Shown in pieces: positions 25,444 through 34,095 of a stretch of DNA of 64,000 nucleotides. The stretch spans positions 587,048 through 651,047 of the forward strand of contig NZ_LMJE01000001.1 of the NCBI RefSeq assembly GCF_001429245.1, read 5' to 3'. How positions within the stretch are numbered: the stretch's first letter is position 1; every line of letters begins with the position of its first letter. The translations under genes and the position numbers were made by a program. The stretch is from Rhizobium sp. Root274. Its GTDB lineage: Bacteria > Pseudomonadota > Alphaproteobacteria > Rhizobiales > Rhizobiaceae. The notes below the pieces were generated by a model that had not been told where the DNA came from, made no database searches, and worked only from the letters and a program-made list of their open reading frames with translations.

Positions 25444-26826
25444 ATGACCATGCCGATGAGACGCCAGGTGCTATCGGGACTCACAAGCCTTGCGCTTGCG
25501 CCCGCCTTAGGCCTGTGGCGCCCGGCATCCGCCTCCGCCCAGGCGCTCGCCATGGCGGAATTGCGTGGCGGCTTTGATGCGGCGGAGGCTGGCATTCTCC
25601 CCGGCGCTGAGGACGACCAGAGCCGCAAGCTACAGGCGCTTCTCGACGCGGCGGCCAAGGCCGGGCAGCCGGTGTTTCTGCCGGCGGGCACCTATGAGGT
25701 CGCCAATCTCCAATTGCCTGAGGGGACGCGGCTTGCGGGCGTGCCGGGGCTGACACGGCTTTCCTATCGCGGCGACGGGCATCTGATCGCGGCGCAGGAT
25801 GTCAAGCATGTGAGCCTTTCCGGCATCACCTTCGACGGCGCCAATCGCTGGCTTGCCGATTATACCGAGGGGCTTCTGTCGTTTCGCAATGTCGGGTCTG
25901 TCGTGATCGAGGATTGCGCGGTGACCGGCAGCCGGAAATACGGGCTGCATCTGGCGCAATGCGGCGGGTGGATCGAGCGCTGCCGGGTGAGCGGGGCCAC
26001 CCTTTCGGCGATCTGGGCGATCGAAGGCCAGGGCTTTGCGATCCGCGACAACGAGATCCTGGACTGTGGCAATGGCGGCATCCTGGTGCATCGCTGGACC
26101 AAGGGCGAGGACGGCACGGTCATTTCCGGCAACCGGGTGGCGCGGATCGGGGCGGCGGAAGGCGGCACCGGGCAGAACGGCAATGGCATCAACCTGTTTC
26201 GGGCCGACAATGTGATCATTTCAGGCAACCACATCTCCGACTGCGCCTTTTCGGCGATCCGGGCGAATTCGGCCTCGAATGTCTCGATCACTGGCAACCA
26301 GTGTTTTCGCTCGGGCGAAACGGCCATCTATGCCGAGTTCGCCTTCGAAGGGGCCTTGATCGGCGACAATGTGATCGACGGGGCGGCGAACGGCATCTGC
26401 GTGGTCAATTTCGACCAGGGCGGCAGGCTGTCGACCGTGTCTGGCAATGTCATCCGCCACCTCGTCGACAAGGGCCCCTACCCTCAGGAGGTCGGCGGCT
26501 TCGGCTTCGGGATTTCGGTCGAGGCCGATACGGTGGTCTCTGGCAATGTGATCGAGGATGCAGCGACGGCCGGTATGCAGCTCGGCTGGGGGCCTTATCT
26601 GCGAAACCTCGTCGTCTCCGGCAATATCGTGCGCAAGGCACGCACCGGCATGCGGGTGAGCGTGGTCGAGGGGGCGGGACAGGCCGTCATCTCGGGCAAT
26701 GTTCTGCAGGAGGTGAAGGACGGCGCGATCCTCGGCTATCGCTGGGCGGATCCGGCGACTGGCGAACTGATTTCCGATGGCGGCGGGTTTGCGCATCTGG
26801 TGATCTCGGGCAATCGCTCAAGCTGA
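25444..26826 (+). CDS. Tat-exported right-handed beta-helix repeat protein (TIGR03808-like)
   Basis: This 460-residue protein has a twin-arginine leader (MPMRRQVLSGLTSLALAPAL). A pectate-lyase-like beta helix follows with many short repeats of the form ISGN (VISGNRVARI, IISGNHISDC, SITGNQCFRS, VVSGNVIEDA, VISGNVLQEV). The opening DQSRKLQALLDAAAKAGQPV matches the pectinase-fold N-cap. It agrees with a rhizobial family known only as twin-arg-translocated uncharacterized repeat protein. A role in polysaccharide binding or cleavage is plausible but unproven. Confidence 0.88.
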   Translation: MTMPMRRQVLSGLTSLALAPALGLWRPASASAQALAMAELRGGFDAAEAGILPGAEDDQSRKLQALLDAAAKAGQPVFLPAGTYEVANLQLPEGTRLAGVPGLTRLSYRGDGHLIAAQDVKHVSLSGITFDGANRWLADYTEGLLSFRNVGSVVIEDCAVTGSRKYGLHLAQCGGWIERCRVSGATLSAIWAIEGQGFAIRDNEILDCGNGGILVHRWTKGEDGTVISGNRVARIGAAEGGTGQNGNGINLFRADNVIISGNHISDCAFSAIRANSASNVSITGNQCFRSGETAIYAEFAFEGALIGDNVIDGAANGICVVNFDQGGRLSTVSGNVIRHLVDKGPYPQEVGGFGFGISVEADTVVSGNVIEDAATAGMQLGWGPYLRNLVVSGNIVRKARTGMRVSVVEGAGQAVISGNVLQEVKDGAILGYRWADPATGELISDGGGFAHLVISGNRSS

Positions 26827-27007
26827 TTTGGCCGTCAGGCGGACAGGCCTGGGGCTTCTAAAGGCCGCATCTTCCTGTCTTCGAACGGCACAGGAGCCGA
26901 TTGCGTCGTTAACGCGATAAGAACCAATATTAGAATTGCAGGATCTTCGTAAGTGACGATTAAGCGATCCATGGCTTAATGACCGAAATGAACCTTGTGC
27001 GGTCGCC

Positions 27008-28849
27008 ATGCTGTTGCAATTGCAGAACACCATCCTCGAGAAGATCGCCACGGGTCAATCGCTGGCGGAGACGATCGACTATCTCTGCCGGGAGGTGGAG
27101 GCGCTCGCACAGGACGTCGTCTGTTCTGTGTTGCTGCTCGACGAGGATCACCGCCTGCGCCATCTGGCAGGGCCATCGTTGCCGCTCGAATACACCGATG
27201 CCATCGACGGTATCCAGATCGGGCCGGGCGTGGGGTCCTGCGGCACGGCCGCGTTCATCGGCCGGCCGGTGCAGGTCGAGGACATCGAAACCCATCCCTA
27301 TTGGCAGCCCTACAAGGGGCTGGCACTGCCGCTCGGACTGAAGGCCTGCTGGTCGACACCGATCGTGGCCTCCGGCAAGGTGCTTGGCACGTTTGCCTTC
27401 TATTACCGGGTTGCGCGTGGCCCTTCCGACGCCGAGAAGGCGATCGTTCAGGCCTGCGTACACCTCTGCGCCATCGCCATGGAGCGCGACCAGCGCATCG
27501 CCGACCGCAAGCGCATGGCAGAGACGGACGGGCTGACCGGCCTGCCAAACCGCAGCCGGTTCAACACCGTGCTTGGCGAAGTCGCGCAGCGGCCGCAGGT
27601 CTGGAGCCTGTTGCTGCTCGACCTCGACAATCTGAAGATGGTCAACGATACCTTCGGTCACGGAGCCGGAGACGACCTGATCCGCGTGGTGGCACACCGG
27701 ATTGCCGAAACGGCGCCTGAGGGCATGGCCTTCCGCCTCGGTGGCGACGAATTCGCCGTGATCATTCCCTGCATCGATACCTTGCGGCCTGCCGATCTCG
27801 CCGCAAGGCTGATTGCCCTGATCAAGGAGACGGCCGATTGCGGCGGGCACCTGATCTATCCGGCGGTCACCATGGGCGGTGCGGTGATCGTTGCCGGCGA
27901 AGGGCCGGATCAGGTTCGGCAGAACGCCGATTACGCGCTCTATCATGCCAAGGAACGGGCACGCGGGCGCTATGTGCAATACACCCCTGGTCTCGGTACC
28001 TCCATCGTCGAGCGATTCCGTGCGGTTCAGGAGGTGGGGCTCGCGCTGCGCGAGGATCGTATCAGCGCGCATTACCAGCCCGTGGTGGAGCTTGCGACCG
28101 GACGGATCATGGGCCTGGAATCGCTCTGCCGCATGACGACGCGCGAGGGAGAGATCCTTCCGGCAGCGCGTTTCATGGAGGCGATGAAGGATGCCCATGT
28201 CGGCCTGGACATCACCGATCGTATGCTGGAGCGGATCGCATCCGACTGCGGCCGCTGGAATGCGATGGGCCTCGGCTTCTCCCGTGTCGGCTTCAATCTC
28301 ACGGCGGCCGATTTTTACCGCGGCGGACTGACGCGCAGGCTCACGGAGACATTCGCCCGGCACAATCTCTCTCCCAGCATGATCGTCGCGGAGGTGACGG
28401 AATCGGTTTACCTCAGCCAGAAAGACAGCGTTGTCTCGGACGAAATTCATGCGCTGCGCGAGGCAGGCATCAAGGTGGCGCTTGACGATTTCGGCACCGG
28501 CTTTGCCTCGCTCACCCATCTACTGACCGTGCCAATCGACATCATCAAGATCGACAAATGCTTCGTCAAGCGGCTTTCGGAAGCGAATACCGGCGCCGTG
28601 ATTATCCGCGGCCTGCTGGAGATTGCGCGCGGGCTGGGGATTGTCGTGGTGGCCGAGGGGATCGAGGAACGCAGCCAGGCGGAGCAATTGCTGTCGCTCG
28701 ACTGCGCGTCCGGCCAGGGCTATTTCTTCGCCCGGCCGATGAGCAGCGACGCGATCGAGGCGCTGCTCCGCAAGGACAATCACATCTCTGCCTGGAGCGC
28801 CTTCCTGCTGGAAAGCGAGCGGGAACTCCCCCAGGCTGCGGCGGGCTGA
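27008..28849 (+). CDS. GAF-GGDEF-EAL cyclic-di-GMP signalling protein
   Basis: This 613-residue soluble protein has three domains in order: GAF (about 10-165, with GPGVGSCGTAAF), GGDEF (about 172-330) and EAL (about 350-595). The cyclase motif is intact (RLGGDEFAV; DLDNLKMVNDTFGH). In the phosphodiesterase domain the signature is ESL (GLESLCRM), the metal and catalytic motifs VTESVYL, DDFGTGFASL and IDKCFVK are kept, and AEGIEE is present. It could both make and break c-di-GMP, steered by a small ligand or redox signal on the GAF domain. Confidence 0.93.
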   Translation: MLLQLQNTILEKIATGQSLAETIDYLCREVEALAQDVVCSVLLLDEDHRLRHLAGPSLPLEYTDAIDGIQIGPGVGSCGTAAFIGRPVQVEDIETHPYWQPYKGLALPLGLKACWSTPIVASGKVLGTFAFYYRVARGPSDAEKAIVQACVHLCAIAMERDQRIADRKRMAETDGLTGLPNRSRFNTVLGEVAQRPQVWSLLLLDLDNLKMVNDTFGHGAGDDLIRVVAHRIAETAPEGMAFRLGGDEFAVIIPCIDTLRPADLAARLIALIKETADCGGHLIYPAVTMGGAVIVAGEGPDQVRQNADYALYHAKERARGRYVQYTPGLGTSIVERFRAVQEVGLALREDRISAHYQPVVELATGRIMGLESLCRMTTREGEILPAARFMEAMKDAHVGLDITDRMLERIASDCGRWNAMGLGFSRVGFNLTAADFYRGGLTRRLTETFARHNLSPSMIVAEVTESVYLSQKDSVVSDEIHALREAGIKVALDDFGTGFASLTHLLTVPIDIIKIDKCFVKRLSEANTGAVIIRGLLEIARGLGIVVVAEGIEERSQAEQLLSLDCASGQGYFFARPMSSDAIEALLRKDNHISAWSAFLLESERELPQAAAG

Positions 28850-28905
28850 TTGCCCGTGATTGCGGCTGGCGGCGACGGACTGCCTCCCCGCCCCCGCCCG
28901 ATCCG

Positions 28906-29469
28906 TTACTCGCGAATATTCCGGCTGCCGGCGGCCGTGACCAGGCGGATCAGTTCGCGGGCTTCCGGTGGCGAACGCTTTTCGATGCGGCGATAGAGCC
29001 GGCAGTCGCGGGTGCGGCTGAGCAGGCCCATATTGACCAGTTCACGGCGGAGCAGCACGTGGTCGCCGAAACCGCTGTGGCGCATGAGCACCGCATTCAC
29101 GTCCTTTTCGCCGAGATCGACACCCGCCGGCAGATAAGACCACATGACCCAGAGCGCCAGCTGCTGCTGGTTGAGCTTGCCCGGCCAGCGGACAAGCACG
29201 TTTGTGCCGGCAAAGCAGCGCGCAGCAAGCTCCACACGGCGAAAATCGACCGGTGGTTCTGGCTCGGTGACGACCGGGCGGGCCAGCCGATCTTCCGCGG
29301 CGCGACTGGCCTTGAAATGCTGGTAATTGCGAAAGCCGACCGCGCGGGTCAGCATGTTCAAAAGCTCGACATGGCCGGGCTTGTCCGCCCGCGCCTCCAG
29401 TTCGCGCTTCAGGGATTTGGCCAGCGCCGACAGATCGGGCGCGGCATAGGCATGGGTCGTCCTCGACAT
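28906..29469 (-). CDS. DUF2087 domain protein
   Basis: This 187-residue protein has an N-terminal helical part (about 1-60, LAKSLKRELEARADKPGHV and FRNYQHFKAS). The C-terminal DUF2087 domain has LVRWPGKLNQQQLALWVMWS, LGEKDVNAVL and LLRRELVNMGLLSRTRDCRL. The domain resembles a winged-helix module, often fused to or near regulators, so nucleic-acid binding is possible. The function is unknown. It has a long, strongly structured 5' leader with its own promoter. Confidence 0.87.
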   Translation of the reverse strand: MSRTTHAYAAPDLSALAKSLKRELEARADKPGHVELLNMLTRAVGFRNYQHFKASRAAEDRLARPVVTEPEPPVDFRRVELAARCFAGTNVLVRWPGKLNQQQLALWVMWSYLPAGVDLGEKDVNAVLMRHSGFGDHVLLRRELVNMGLLSRTRDCRLYRRIEKRSPPEARELIRLVTAAGSRNIRE

Positions 29470-29523
29470 CTCATCATCTCCAAGTCGTACCCTGGCGCTG
29501 GAAGGCAGCCATCAAGGCCGGTG

Positions 29524-29611
29524 GTCACCGACTTCCGACGGGGCACGGGGAAACGAGCTGACGTCGATGAAGAAGAGAGGCAGGTTTAGCTCCCCTTGTC
29601 GGGGCGGTGAC
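29524..29611 (-). ncRNA. Structured 5' leader RNA of the DUF2087 gene (candidate)
   Basis: Four nested complementary pairs are visible: GTCACCG/CGGTGAC (29524-29530 with 29605-29611), CCGAC/GTCGG (29535-29539 with 29598-29602), GGGG/CCCC (29547-29550 with 29592-29595) and AGCT/AGCT (29556-29559 with 29588-29591). The apical loop is about 28 bases. Read from the minus strand this is part of the DUF2087 leader. The pairing is seen; a regulatory role is inference, and I do not recognise a known riboswitch class. Confidence 0.45.
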
Positions 29612-29642
29612 GCCTGGGTGAACTGCGGACCCATGGCCCAAC

Positions 29643-29671
29643 CGATAAGGCCAGACGGGAGATCCTGTCAA
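29643..29671 (-). promoter_or_regulatory. Promoter of the DUF2087 gene
   Basis: On the minus strand TTGACA (29671-29666) and TTATCG (29648-29643) are 17 bases apart. Transcription would begin near 29636, giving a leader of about 167 bases that contains the nested-stem structure. The rest of the gap 29470-29791 has no gene. Confidence 0.55.
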
Positions 29672-29791
29672 CCGAGCGCTTTCATCAGAGAATTTCATCG
29701 GTTGCATCACCCGCCACGGCTTTTCCGGGCGGCTGTGCCGGGATAGCGTCTGGCACAACATCACTTGGCCAAACATCACACGGAGACCGGC

Positions 29792-30451
29792 ATGCTGAAG
29801 ATCTACGGCGTCTACAAGTCGCGCGCGACGCGCATTCTCTGGCTGGTCGAGGAGCTGGGCGTGCCTTTCGAGCTGGTGCCGGTGCTGCAGGCCTACAAGC
29901 TGAAAGACCCGATGGCCGAGGGCGTGAGGCTCAACACCCGCTCGCCGGAATTTCTGGCCATTAATCCGATGGGCAGCATTCCGACCATTGAGGATGACGG
30001 GCTGGTATTGAACGAGTCTCTGGCGCAGACGCTGTATGTAGCAAAGAAGCAGGGCGGACCGATGGGCCCGCGCGATCTCCACGAGGAAGCGCAGATGCTG
30101 CAATGGTCGCTGTTTGCCGCAACCTCGATCGAGACGGACGCGCTGAAGATCTCGACTGCCAACAATGAAGGCCGCTTGTCCACCGAAGCCGGCCAGCAGG
30201 AAGCCAAGGTTCTGGCCCGCATTCTCGCCCGGCCCTTCGGCGTCTTGGAAAAGCATTTCTCGCACAACGACTATGCTGTCGGCGGACGCTTCACGGTGGC
30301 CGATATCAACCTTGCCGAGATCGTGCGCTACGCCCAGGCTTACCAGCCACTGTTCGACGCGCATCCGAAGACGGCCGCGTGGCTTGCCCATGTTCAGGCG
30401 CGGCCGGGCTTCAAGGCGATGTGGGAGAAGCGGCTGGCCGAGGTGGAGTGA
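29792..30451 (+). CDS. Glutathione S-transferase family protein
   Basis: This 219-residue protein has an N-terminal thioredoxin-like domain (about 1-82) with MLKIYGVYKSRATRILWLVE, the cis-proline motif MGSIPTIEDD and LVLNESLAQTLY for glutathione gamma-Glu binding. The C-terminal helical domain has GGRFTVADINLAEI, the N-capping and hydrophobic-staple motif. It probably conjugates or reduces electrophiles. The ATG at 29792 is chosen; the TTG at 29765 adds nine residues with no family similarity. Confidence 0.93.
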   Translation: MLKIYGVYKSRATRILWLVEELGVPFELVPVLQAYKLKDPMAEGVRLNTRSPEFLAINPMGSIPTIEDDGLVLNESLAQTLYVAKKQGGPMGPRDLHEEAQMLQWSLFAATSIETDALKISTANNEGRLSTEAGQQEAKVLARILARPFGVLEKHFSHNDYAVGGRFTVADINLAEIVRYAQAYQPLFDAHPKTAAWLAHVQARPGFKAMWEKRLAEVE

Positions 30452-30471
30452 CGGGGCTACGCCATCGCCGC

Positions 30472-30873
30472 TCAGCCCGCAATCTTGCGCGGCCGACCGC
30501 CCTTGGCGCCGTTCGCCCGGCTGGCGGCGATCTTGGCAGGTGAGCGGGACTGCCCTCCCCGGCGCTGCGCTTCGAGGAAGGCGCGAGACCCGAAGATGCC
30601 GGCCATGAGGCCTTGGATGGTGTAGTCGACATCCAGCCTTTCCCAGTGAAGACCGGTTTCGCCCAGCAATTCGACCTCGGCAATTTCCTCCGACGTCGCC
30701 TGTTGGAGGCCTTCGAGCGCTCGGGCCGGCACGAGGAAGGCAGCGCCGTTGGTGAAGTCGACGACGATCCGCTCGGTCTCGCGCTCGAAATGTACCGCAA
30801 TTGGGATTGGCCGGGCGTCGCGTTCTTCCGCCCAGCAGGTTTTTGCCGCCTGCCATTTGATTTTTCCCGTCAT
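30472..30873 (-). CDS. DUF2442 family protein with basic C-terminus
   Basis: This 133-residue protein has the DUF2442 core (VHFERETERIVVDFTNGAAF, VPARALEGLQQATSEEIAEV, ELLGETGLHWERLDVDYTI). It has a C-terminal tail GAKGGRPRKIAG that resembles an AT-hook and may touch DNA. DUF2442 proteins often pair with DUF4160 proteins, but no partner is next to it here. The ATG at 30873 has a weak ribosome-binding site. Confidence 0.82.
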   Translation of the reverse strand: MTGKIKWQAAKTCWAEERDARPIPIAVHFERETERIVVDFTNGAAFLVPARALEGLQQATSEEIAEVELLGETGLHWERLDVDYTIQGLMAGIFGSRAFLEAQRRGGQSRSPAKIAASRANGAKGGRPRKIAG

Positions 30874-30935
30874 GATCGACAATAACTCATGACGCCGAGT
30901 TTCTTCAATTGCCGCAGGCAGCGCGCCCGTTCCCC

Positions 30936-31292
30936 TCAGTCGCACCCCGGCACATCCTCCAGCCTATACCAGACGGGAATGCCGCGTTCGGTGGCGATGC
31001 GGACGTCGTTGTCGGCGCCTTTGGAGGCGCCGGGGAGCCGCAGGACGCCTTCGCAGAGCGCCAGAAGGCGCCCGGCGACGGGGTGGAAGATCTGTTCGTA
31101 GAGATCATCGCCGACGGCCTTGCCGCCGGCGGCATGCCAGATGGGCAGCGCCACCCATTCGCCGATCATCGGCACATGGCCAGCCTGAAACAACGCATGG
31201 GACGGCGCTTCCAGCACCTTAAGGTTGGCGGCCATCTTTTCCGAGTCATCCCCCGTGCCCGAGCGATAGGGACCGGCAATCAATATCAACAT
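30936..31292 (-). CDS. DUF4406 nucleoside-deoxyribosyltransferase-like protein
   Basis: This 118-residue protein begins MLILIAGPYRSGTGDD, the Rossmann-like nucleotide pocket of DUF4406, and continues with HVPMIGEWVALPIWH and GVLRLPGASKGADNDV. Relatives resemble nucleoside 2-deoxyribosyltransferases and may act on modified nucleotides; the activity is unproven. GGAGTGAG precedes the ATG at 31292. It is divergent from a DeoR regulator, with palindromic sequences in the gap. Confidence 0.85.
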   Translation of the reverse strand: MLILIAGPYRSGTGDDSEKMAANLKVLEAPSHALFQAGHVPMIGEWVALPIWHAAGGKAVGDDLYEQIFHPVAGRLLALCEGVLRLPGASKGADNDVRIATERGIPVWYRLEDVPGCD

Positions 31293-31319
31293 GTCTCACT
31301 CCTTTTCGTCCGCCTCATG

Positions 31320-31382
31320 CGGAAATGTGCACATATCCGCATGATTCTTCTGGAATGTCGAATATAAACCGGTAATATCCGG
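31320..31382. promoter_or_regulatory. Palindromes in the DUF4406/DeoR divergent region
   Basis: CGGAAATGTGCACATATCCG (31320-31339) is a near-perfect 20-base palindrome with a perfect ATGTGCACAT core. A second element, CCGG-TAATAT-CCGG (31369-31382), lies closer to the deoR start, and AACCGG recurs twice. These are good candidates for DeoR-type operators controlling both genes. Confidence 0.5.
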
Positions 31383-31409
31383 AAATATCGTGAACAAACC
31401 GGCGAAAGC

Positions 31410-32165
31410 ATGCTGACCGAACAAAGACGCAGAGAGATCCTGGAGGTGCTGAAGCGCGACGGGCGGGCGCTGGCGGGGGAACTGGCGCGGCTGTGGGATG
31501 TGTCGGAGGATACGATCCGCCGCGACATGCGCGATATGGCGGCGGCGGGGCTGCTGGTCAGGGTGCATGGGGGAGCCTTGCCGGTCGCCGCCCCCCTGCC
31601 CGATTTCTCCGCCCGACAGAACCTTTCGACCGAGGAGAAACGGCGGCTGGCGGCCGCCTGCGTCCGGCTGATCAACCCCGGGCAAACGGTGTTTCTCGAT
31701 GGCGGCACGACGACGGCGGAGATCGCGCGGCAGATCCCCATCGATATGGCGCTGACGGTCGTGACCCATGCGCCGACGATTGCTGCAGAATTCGAGCGTC
31801 ATGCCCAGGTCGAGGTGATCCTGATCGGCGGGCGGCTCTTTAAGCATTCGATGGTGGCTGTGGGACCGACCGCCCTCTCGGCAATCGGGCGGATCCGGCC
31901 CGACACCTTCTTCGTCGGCGCCACTGCCGCGCACCCCACAGAGGGGCTCTCAACCGGGGATTTCGAGGAGGCGGCGATCAAGCGACAGATCGCCAAGCGC
32001 AGCACTGCGACTTACTGCCCGTTGACGGCGGAGAAGCTTGGGGCCGTCTCGCCCTTCGGCATCGTGCCGCTTTCCGAGGTCACGGGGCTGATCGTCGGCG
32101 CCGAGGCGCCGGAGGATGTTCTCGCCGGTTATCGGGCGGCGGGCGCCGAAATGATCCCGGCGTGA
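31410..32165 (+). CDS. DeoR-family sugar-responsive regulator
   Basis: This 251-residue protein has an N-terminal helix-turn-helix (about 1-57: EQRRREILEVLKRDGRA, DVSEDTIRRDMRDMAAAGLL) and a C-terminal DeoR sensor domain. That domain has VFLDGGTTTAEIARQI, HAPTIAAEF, ILIGGRLFKHSMVAVG and DTFFVGATAAHPTEGLS. Such regulators respond to phosphorylated sugars. No sugar operon is adjacent, so the targets may be the divergent DUF4406 gene or distant. It converges with asparaginase. Confidence 0.94.
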   Translation: MLTEQRRREILEVLKRDGRALAGELARLWDVSEDTIRRDMRDMAAAGLLVRVHGGALPVAAPLPDFSARQNLSTEEKRRLAAACVRLINPGQTVFLDGGTTTAEIARQIPIDMALTVVTHAPTIAAEFERHAQVEVILIGGRLFKHSMVAVGPTALSAIGRIRPDTFFVGATAAHPTEGLSTGDFEEAAIKRQIAKRSTATYCPLTAEKLGAVSPFGIVPLSEVTGLIVGAEAPEDVLAGYRAAGAEMIPA

Positions 32166-32175
32166 GCGCTCAGCC

Positions 32176-33183
32176 TCAGCCGAACAGCACGTCCGTCACC
32201 CGCACCTGGCCGACTTCGATGCCGTTCCAGTTGCGCATGCCGTGATTGGCAAGCCGCATCAGGGCTGCATGCTCGTCCGTGTCAGCTTCGAAATGCCGGG
32301 CAAGAAGGGCAGCGATCATGGCTTCGGCGGCGCGGGTTGCGCCATCCTCGGCCTTGACGGCGAAAGACAGGCCCTTCTCCGGGAGGAGCGCGCAGAAGAC
32401 GCCTTCGGCGCCGGTCTTGGCGAAGATTTTTCCAGGCGCCACCTGCATCAGCTTGGTGCAGAAACGTTTCGTGCCGGCGACATAGAAGGGCTCGGCCATG
32501 CAGGCCTCGATCAAGCGGCGGGCGGCTGCGGCGCGGATGGGGGCAAGGCCCTGCCCCATGCCGAGTTTGGCAAAGCCATAAGCGAGCCCTTTCAAGGGGA
32601 CGGCATAGGTCGGGATGGAACAGCCGTCGGTGCCGCAATTGTCGGGGCCAAGGACCGCACCGGTCAGGTCCTCCATGATCGCCCGGATCGACTGTTGCAA
32701 CGGGTGATCATAGGTCGAATAGCCCTTCGGGTCTTCGCCCATATGGGCGCAGGTGCAGATGAAGCCGGAATGCTTGCCGGAGCAGTTGTTGTGGAGTGCC
32801 GACGGTTGGTCGAGGCTGCGGGCCTGGGCAATGATGGTCGCCTGGTCGAAGGACCAGTGGGCGCCGCATTCGAGATCGATCTCGCTGCGGCCTGCCGCTT
32901 TCAGCATGGCGGCAGCGGTTGCCACATGTTCCGGCTCGCCGGAATGGGAAGCACAGGCAAGCGCCAGCTCACGACTGCCGAAACCAAGGGCGTCAGCTGC
33001 GCCGCTTTCCACGAGCGGCAGTGCCTGCATGGCCTTGCAGGCCGAGCGCGGGAAGACGGCCGCGTCGATATCGCCGGCGGAGAAAACCACCTGCCCTTCC
33101 GCATCGACGACGACCGCCAGGCCGCGATGACGGCTCTCCACGAGTTGACCGCGCGTGACTTCGACCGTGACCGGATTGTTCAT
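32176..33183 (-). CDS. Rhizobium-type (class 3) L-asparaginase
   Basis: This 335-residue enzyme hydrolyses asparagine to aspartate and ammonia. It has the signatures of Rhizobium etli asparaginases: Ser47 and Lys50 in PRSACKAMQ, Ser79 in CASHSGEP, Cys134 and Lys137 in HNNCSGKHSG, and Cys188 in NCGTDGCSIP. In the R. etli enzyme the matching Cys, Lys and Cys bind zinc and the Ser-Lys pairs are catalytic. GAGG precedes the ATG at 33183; a TTG 12 bases upstream is less likely. It is a single gene. Confidence 0.94.
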   Translation of the reverse strand: MNNPVTVEVTRGQLVESRHRGLAVVVDAEGQVVFSAGDIDAAVFPRSACKAMQALPLVESGAADALGFGSRELALACASHSGEPEHVATAAAMLKAAGRSEIDLECGAHWSFDQATIIAQARSLDQPSALHNNCSGKHSGFICTCAHMGEDPKGYSTYDHPLQQSIRAIMEDLTGAVLGPDNCGTDGCSIPTYAVPLKGLAYGFAKLGMGQGLAPIRAAAARRLIEACMAEPFYVAGTKRFCTKLMQVAPGKIFAKTGAEGVFCALLPEKGLSFAVKAEDGATRAAEAMIAALLARHFEADTDEHAALMRLANHGMRNWNGIEVGQVRVTDVLFG

Positions 33184-33255
33184 GACCTGCCTCAAATTGC
33201 CCTGATTGTCTGATCCTTGTTAAAGCATGCATCGCCAATCTGTTCGAGGTCGGGC

Positions 33256-33990
33256 TTGAAATTTCTGCTGCGTATCGTCGTCGTCGTCCTGCTGGTCTTC
33301 GTTTTGCCGACGCTGGTTTCCGCCGGGCTCTGGGCGACGCGGGAGCATCCGCGCGGCTGGCGCGATGCCGACTGGAGTTCGACGGGCATGCTGAGCGGGG
33401 AGGAAGTCAGCCCGGAGGCCGCGATTTATGTCTTCTCGGCGATGACGGGCGGCTTCAAGGGGGCGATCGCAAGCCATGCCTGGATCGTCACCAAGGAGAA
33501 GAACGGCGCCTATCGCCGCTATGACAAGGTGGGCTGGGGCACACCGATCCGGGTGAACAATTATCCGGCCGACGCCTTTTGGTATTCGAACAGGCCGCGG
33601 CTCGTGGTCGAGATCAAGGGTGCTGATGCCGAGTGGCTGATCCCCAAGGTGGAGGCGGCGATCGAAGCCTATCCTTACCGCCAGCCGGGAGGCTACCGGA
33701 TCTATCCCGGGCCGAATTCGAACACCTTTGTTGCCCATGTGCTGCGTCAGGTGCCCGAAATCGGCGCTGTTCTGCCTTCGGATGCGGTGGGGCGCGATTA
33801 TCTCGGCGACGGGACCTTCTACGCGCTCGACGCCGATGGCCGCGACCTGCATGTGAGCCTAGGCGGTCTTGCCGGTTTCTCGGTGGGGGCGCGCAGCGGG
33901 CTGGAGGTGAATTTTTTGGGCCTCGTCGCCGGCGTGGATCTCGCCCGGCCAGCCCTCAAGGTGCCGGGCTTCGGGCCAATCGGGTTTTAA
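33256..33990 (+). CDS. DUF3750 membrane-anchored protein
   Basis: This 244-residue protein has one N-terminal membrane segment (about 5-22, IVVVVLLVFVLPTLVSAG). A periplasmic DUF3750 domain follows with FSAMTGGFKGAIASHAWIV, YDKVGWGTPIRVNNYPADAF, GGYRIYPGPNSNTFVAHVLR and SGLEVNFLGLVAGVDLARP. The conserved His and Asn-Ser-Asn-Thr stretch suggests a cysteine-less hydrolase-like or binding fold; the function is unknown. The start is taken as TTG at 33256 with GAGG upstream, which gives a normal signal anchor. An earlier TTG at 33217 is possible. Confidence 0.8.
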   Translation: MKFLLRIVVVVLLVFVLPTLVSAGLWATREHPRGWRDADWSSTGMLSGEEVSPEAAIYVFSAMTGGFKGAIASHAWIVTKEKNGAYRRYDKVGWGTPIRVNNYPADAFWYSNRPRLVVEIKGADAEWLIPKVEAAIEAYPYRQPGGYRIYPGPNSNTFVAHVLRQVPEIGAVLPSDAVGRDYLGDGTFYALDADGRDLHVSLGGLAGFSVGARSGLEVNFLGLVAGVDLARPALKVPGFGPIGF

Positions 33991-34013
33991 GCGCCCAAAT
34001 CGCGGAATCAAAA

Positions 34014-34035
34014 GAGCCACCCGCGAGGGTGGCTC
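34014..34035 (-). terminator. Terminator of the minus-strand sORF transcript
   Basis: GAGCCACCC and GGGTGGCTC form a perfect 9-base stem around a 4-base loop. On the minus strand it is followed by TTTTGATT, a proper intrinsic terminator. On the plus strand there is no T tract, so it serves the minus-strand transcript. Confidence 0.75.
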
Positions 34036-34095
34036 CCATGAGCTTTAGTCCTTTGTCTGGACCCGGACGGGGTAACCGCCCGAAGGAAGGCTGGA

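Noticed and set aside
26960-28519. 519-codon minus-strand frame
   Set aside because: It lies opposite the GAF-GGDEF-EAL gene, whose catalytic motifs are intact on the plus strand.
29524-29611. yybP-ykoY or other known riboswitch in the DUF2087 leader
   Set aside because: A GGGGAG stretch hinted at it, but the conserved paired loops of that class are not present, so only a generic structured leader is claimed.
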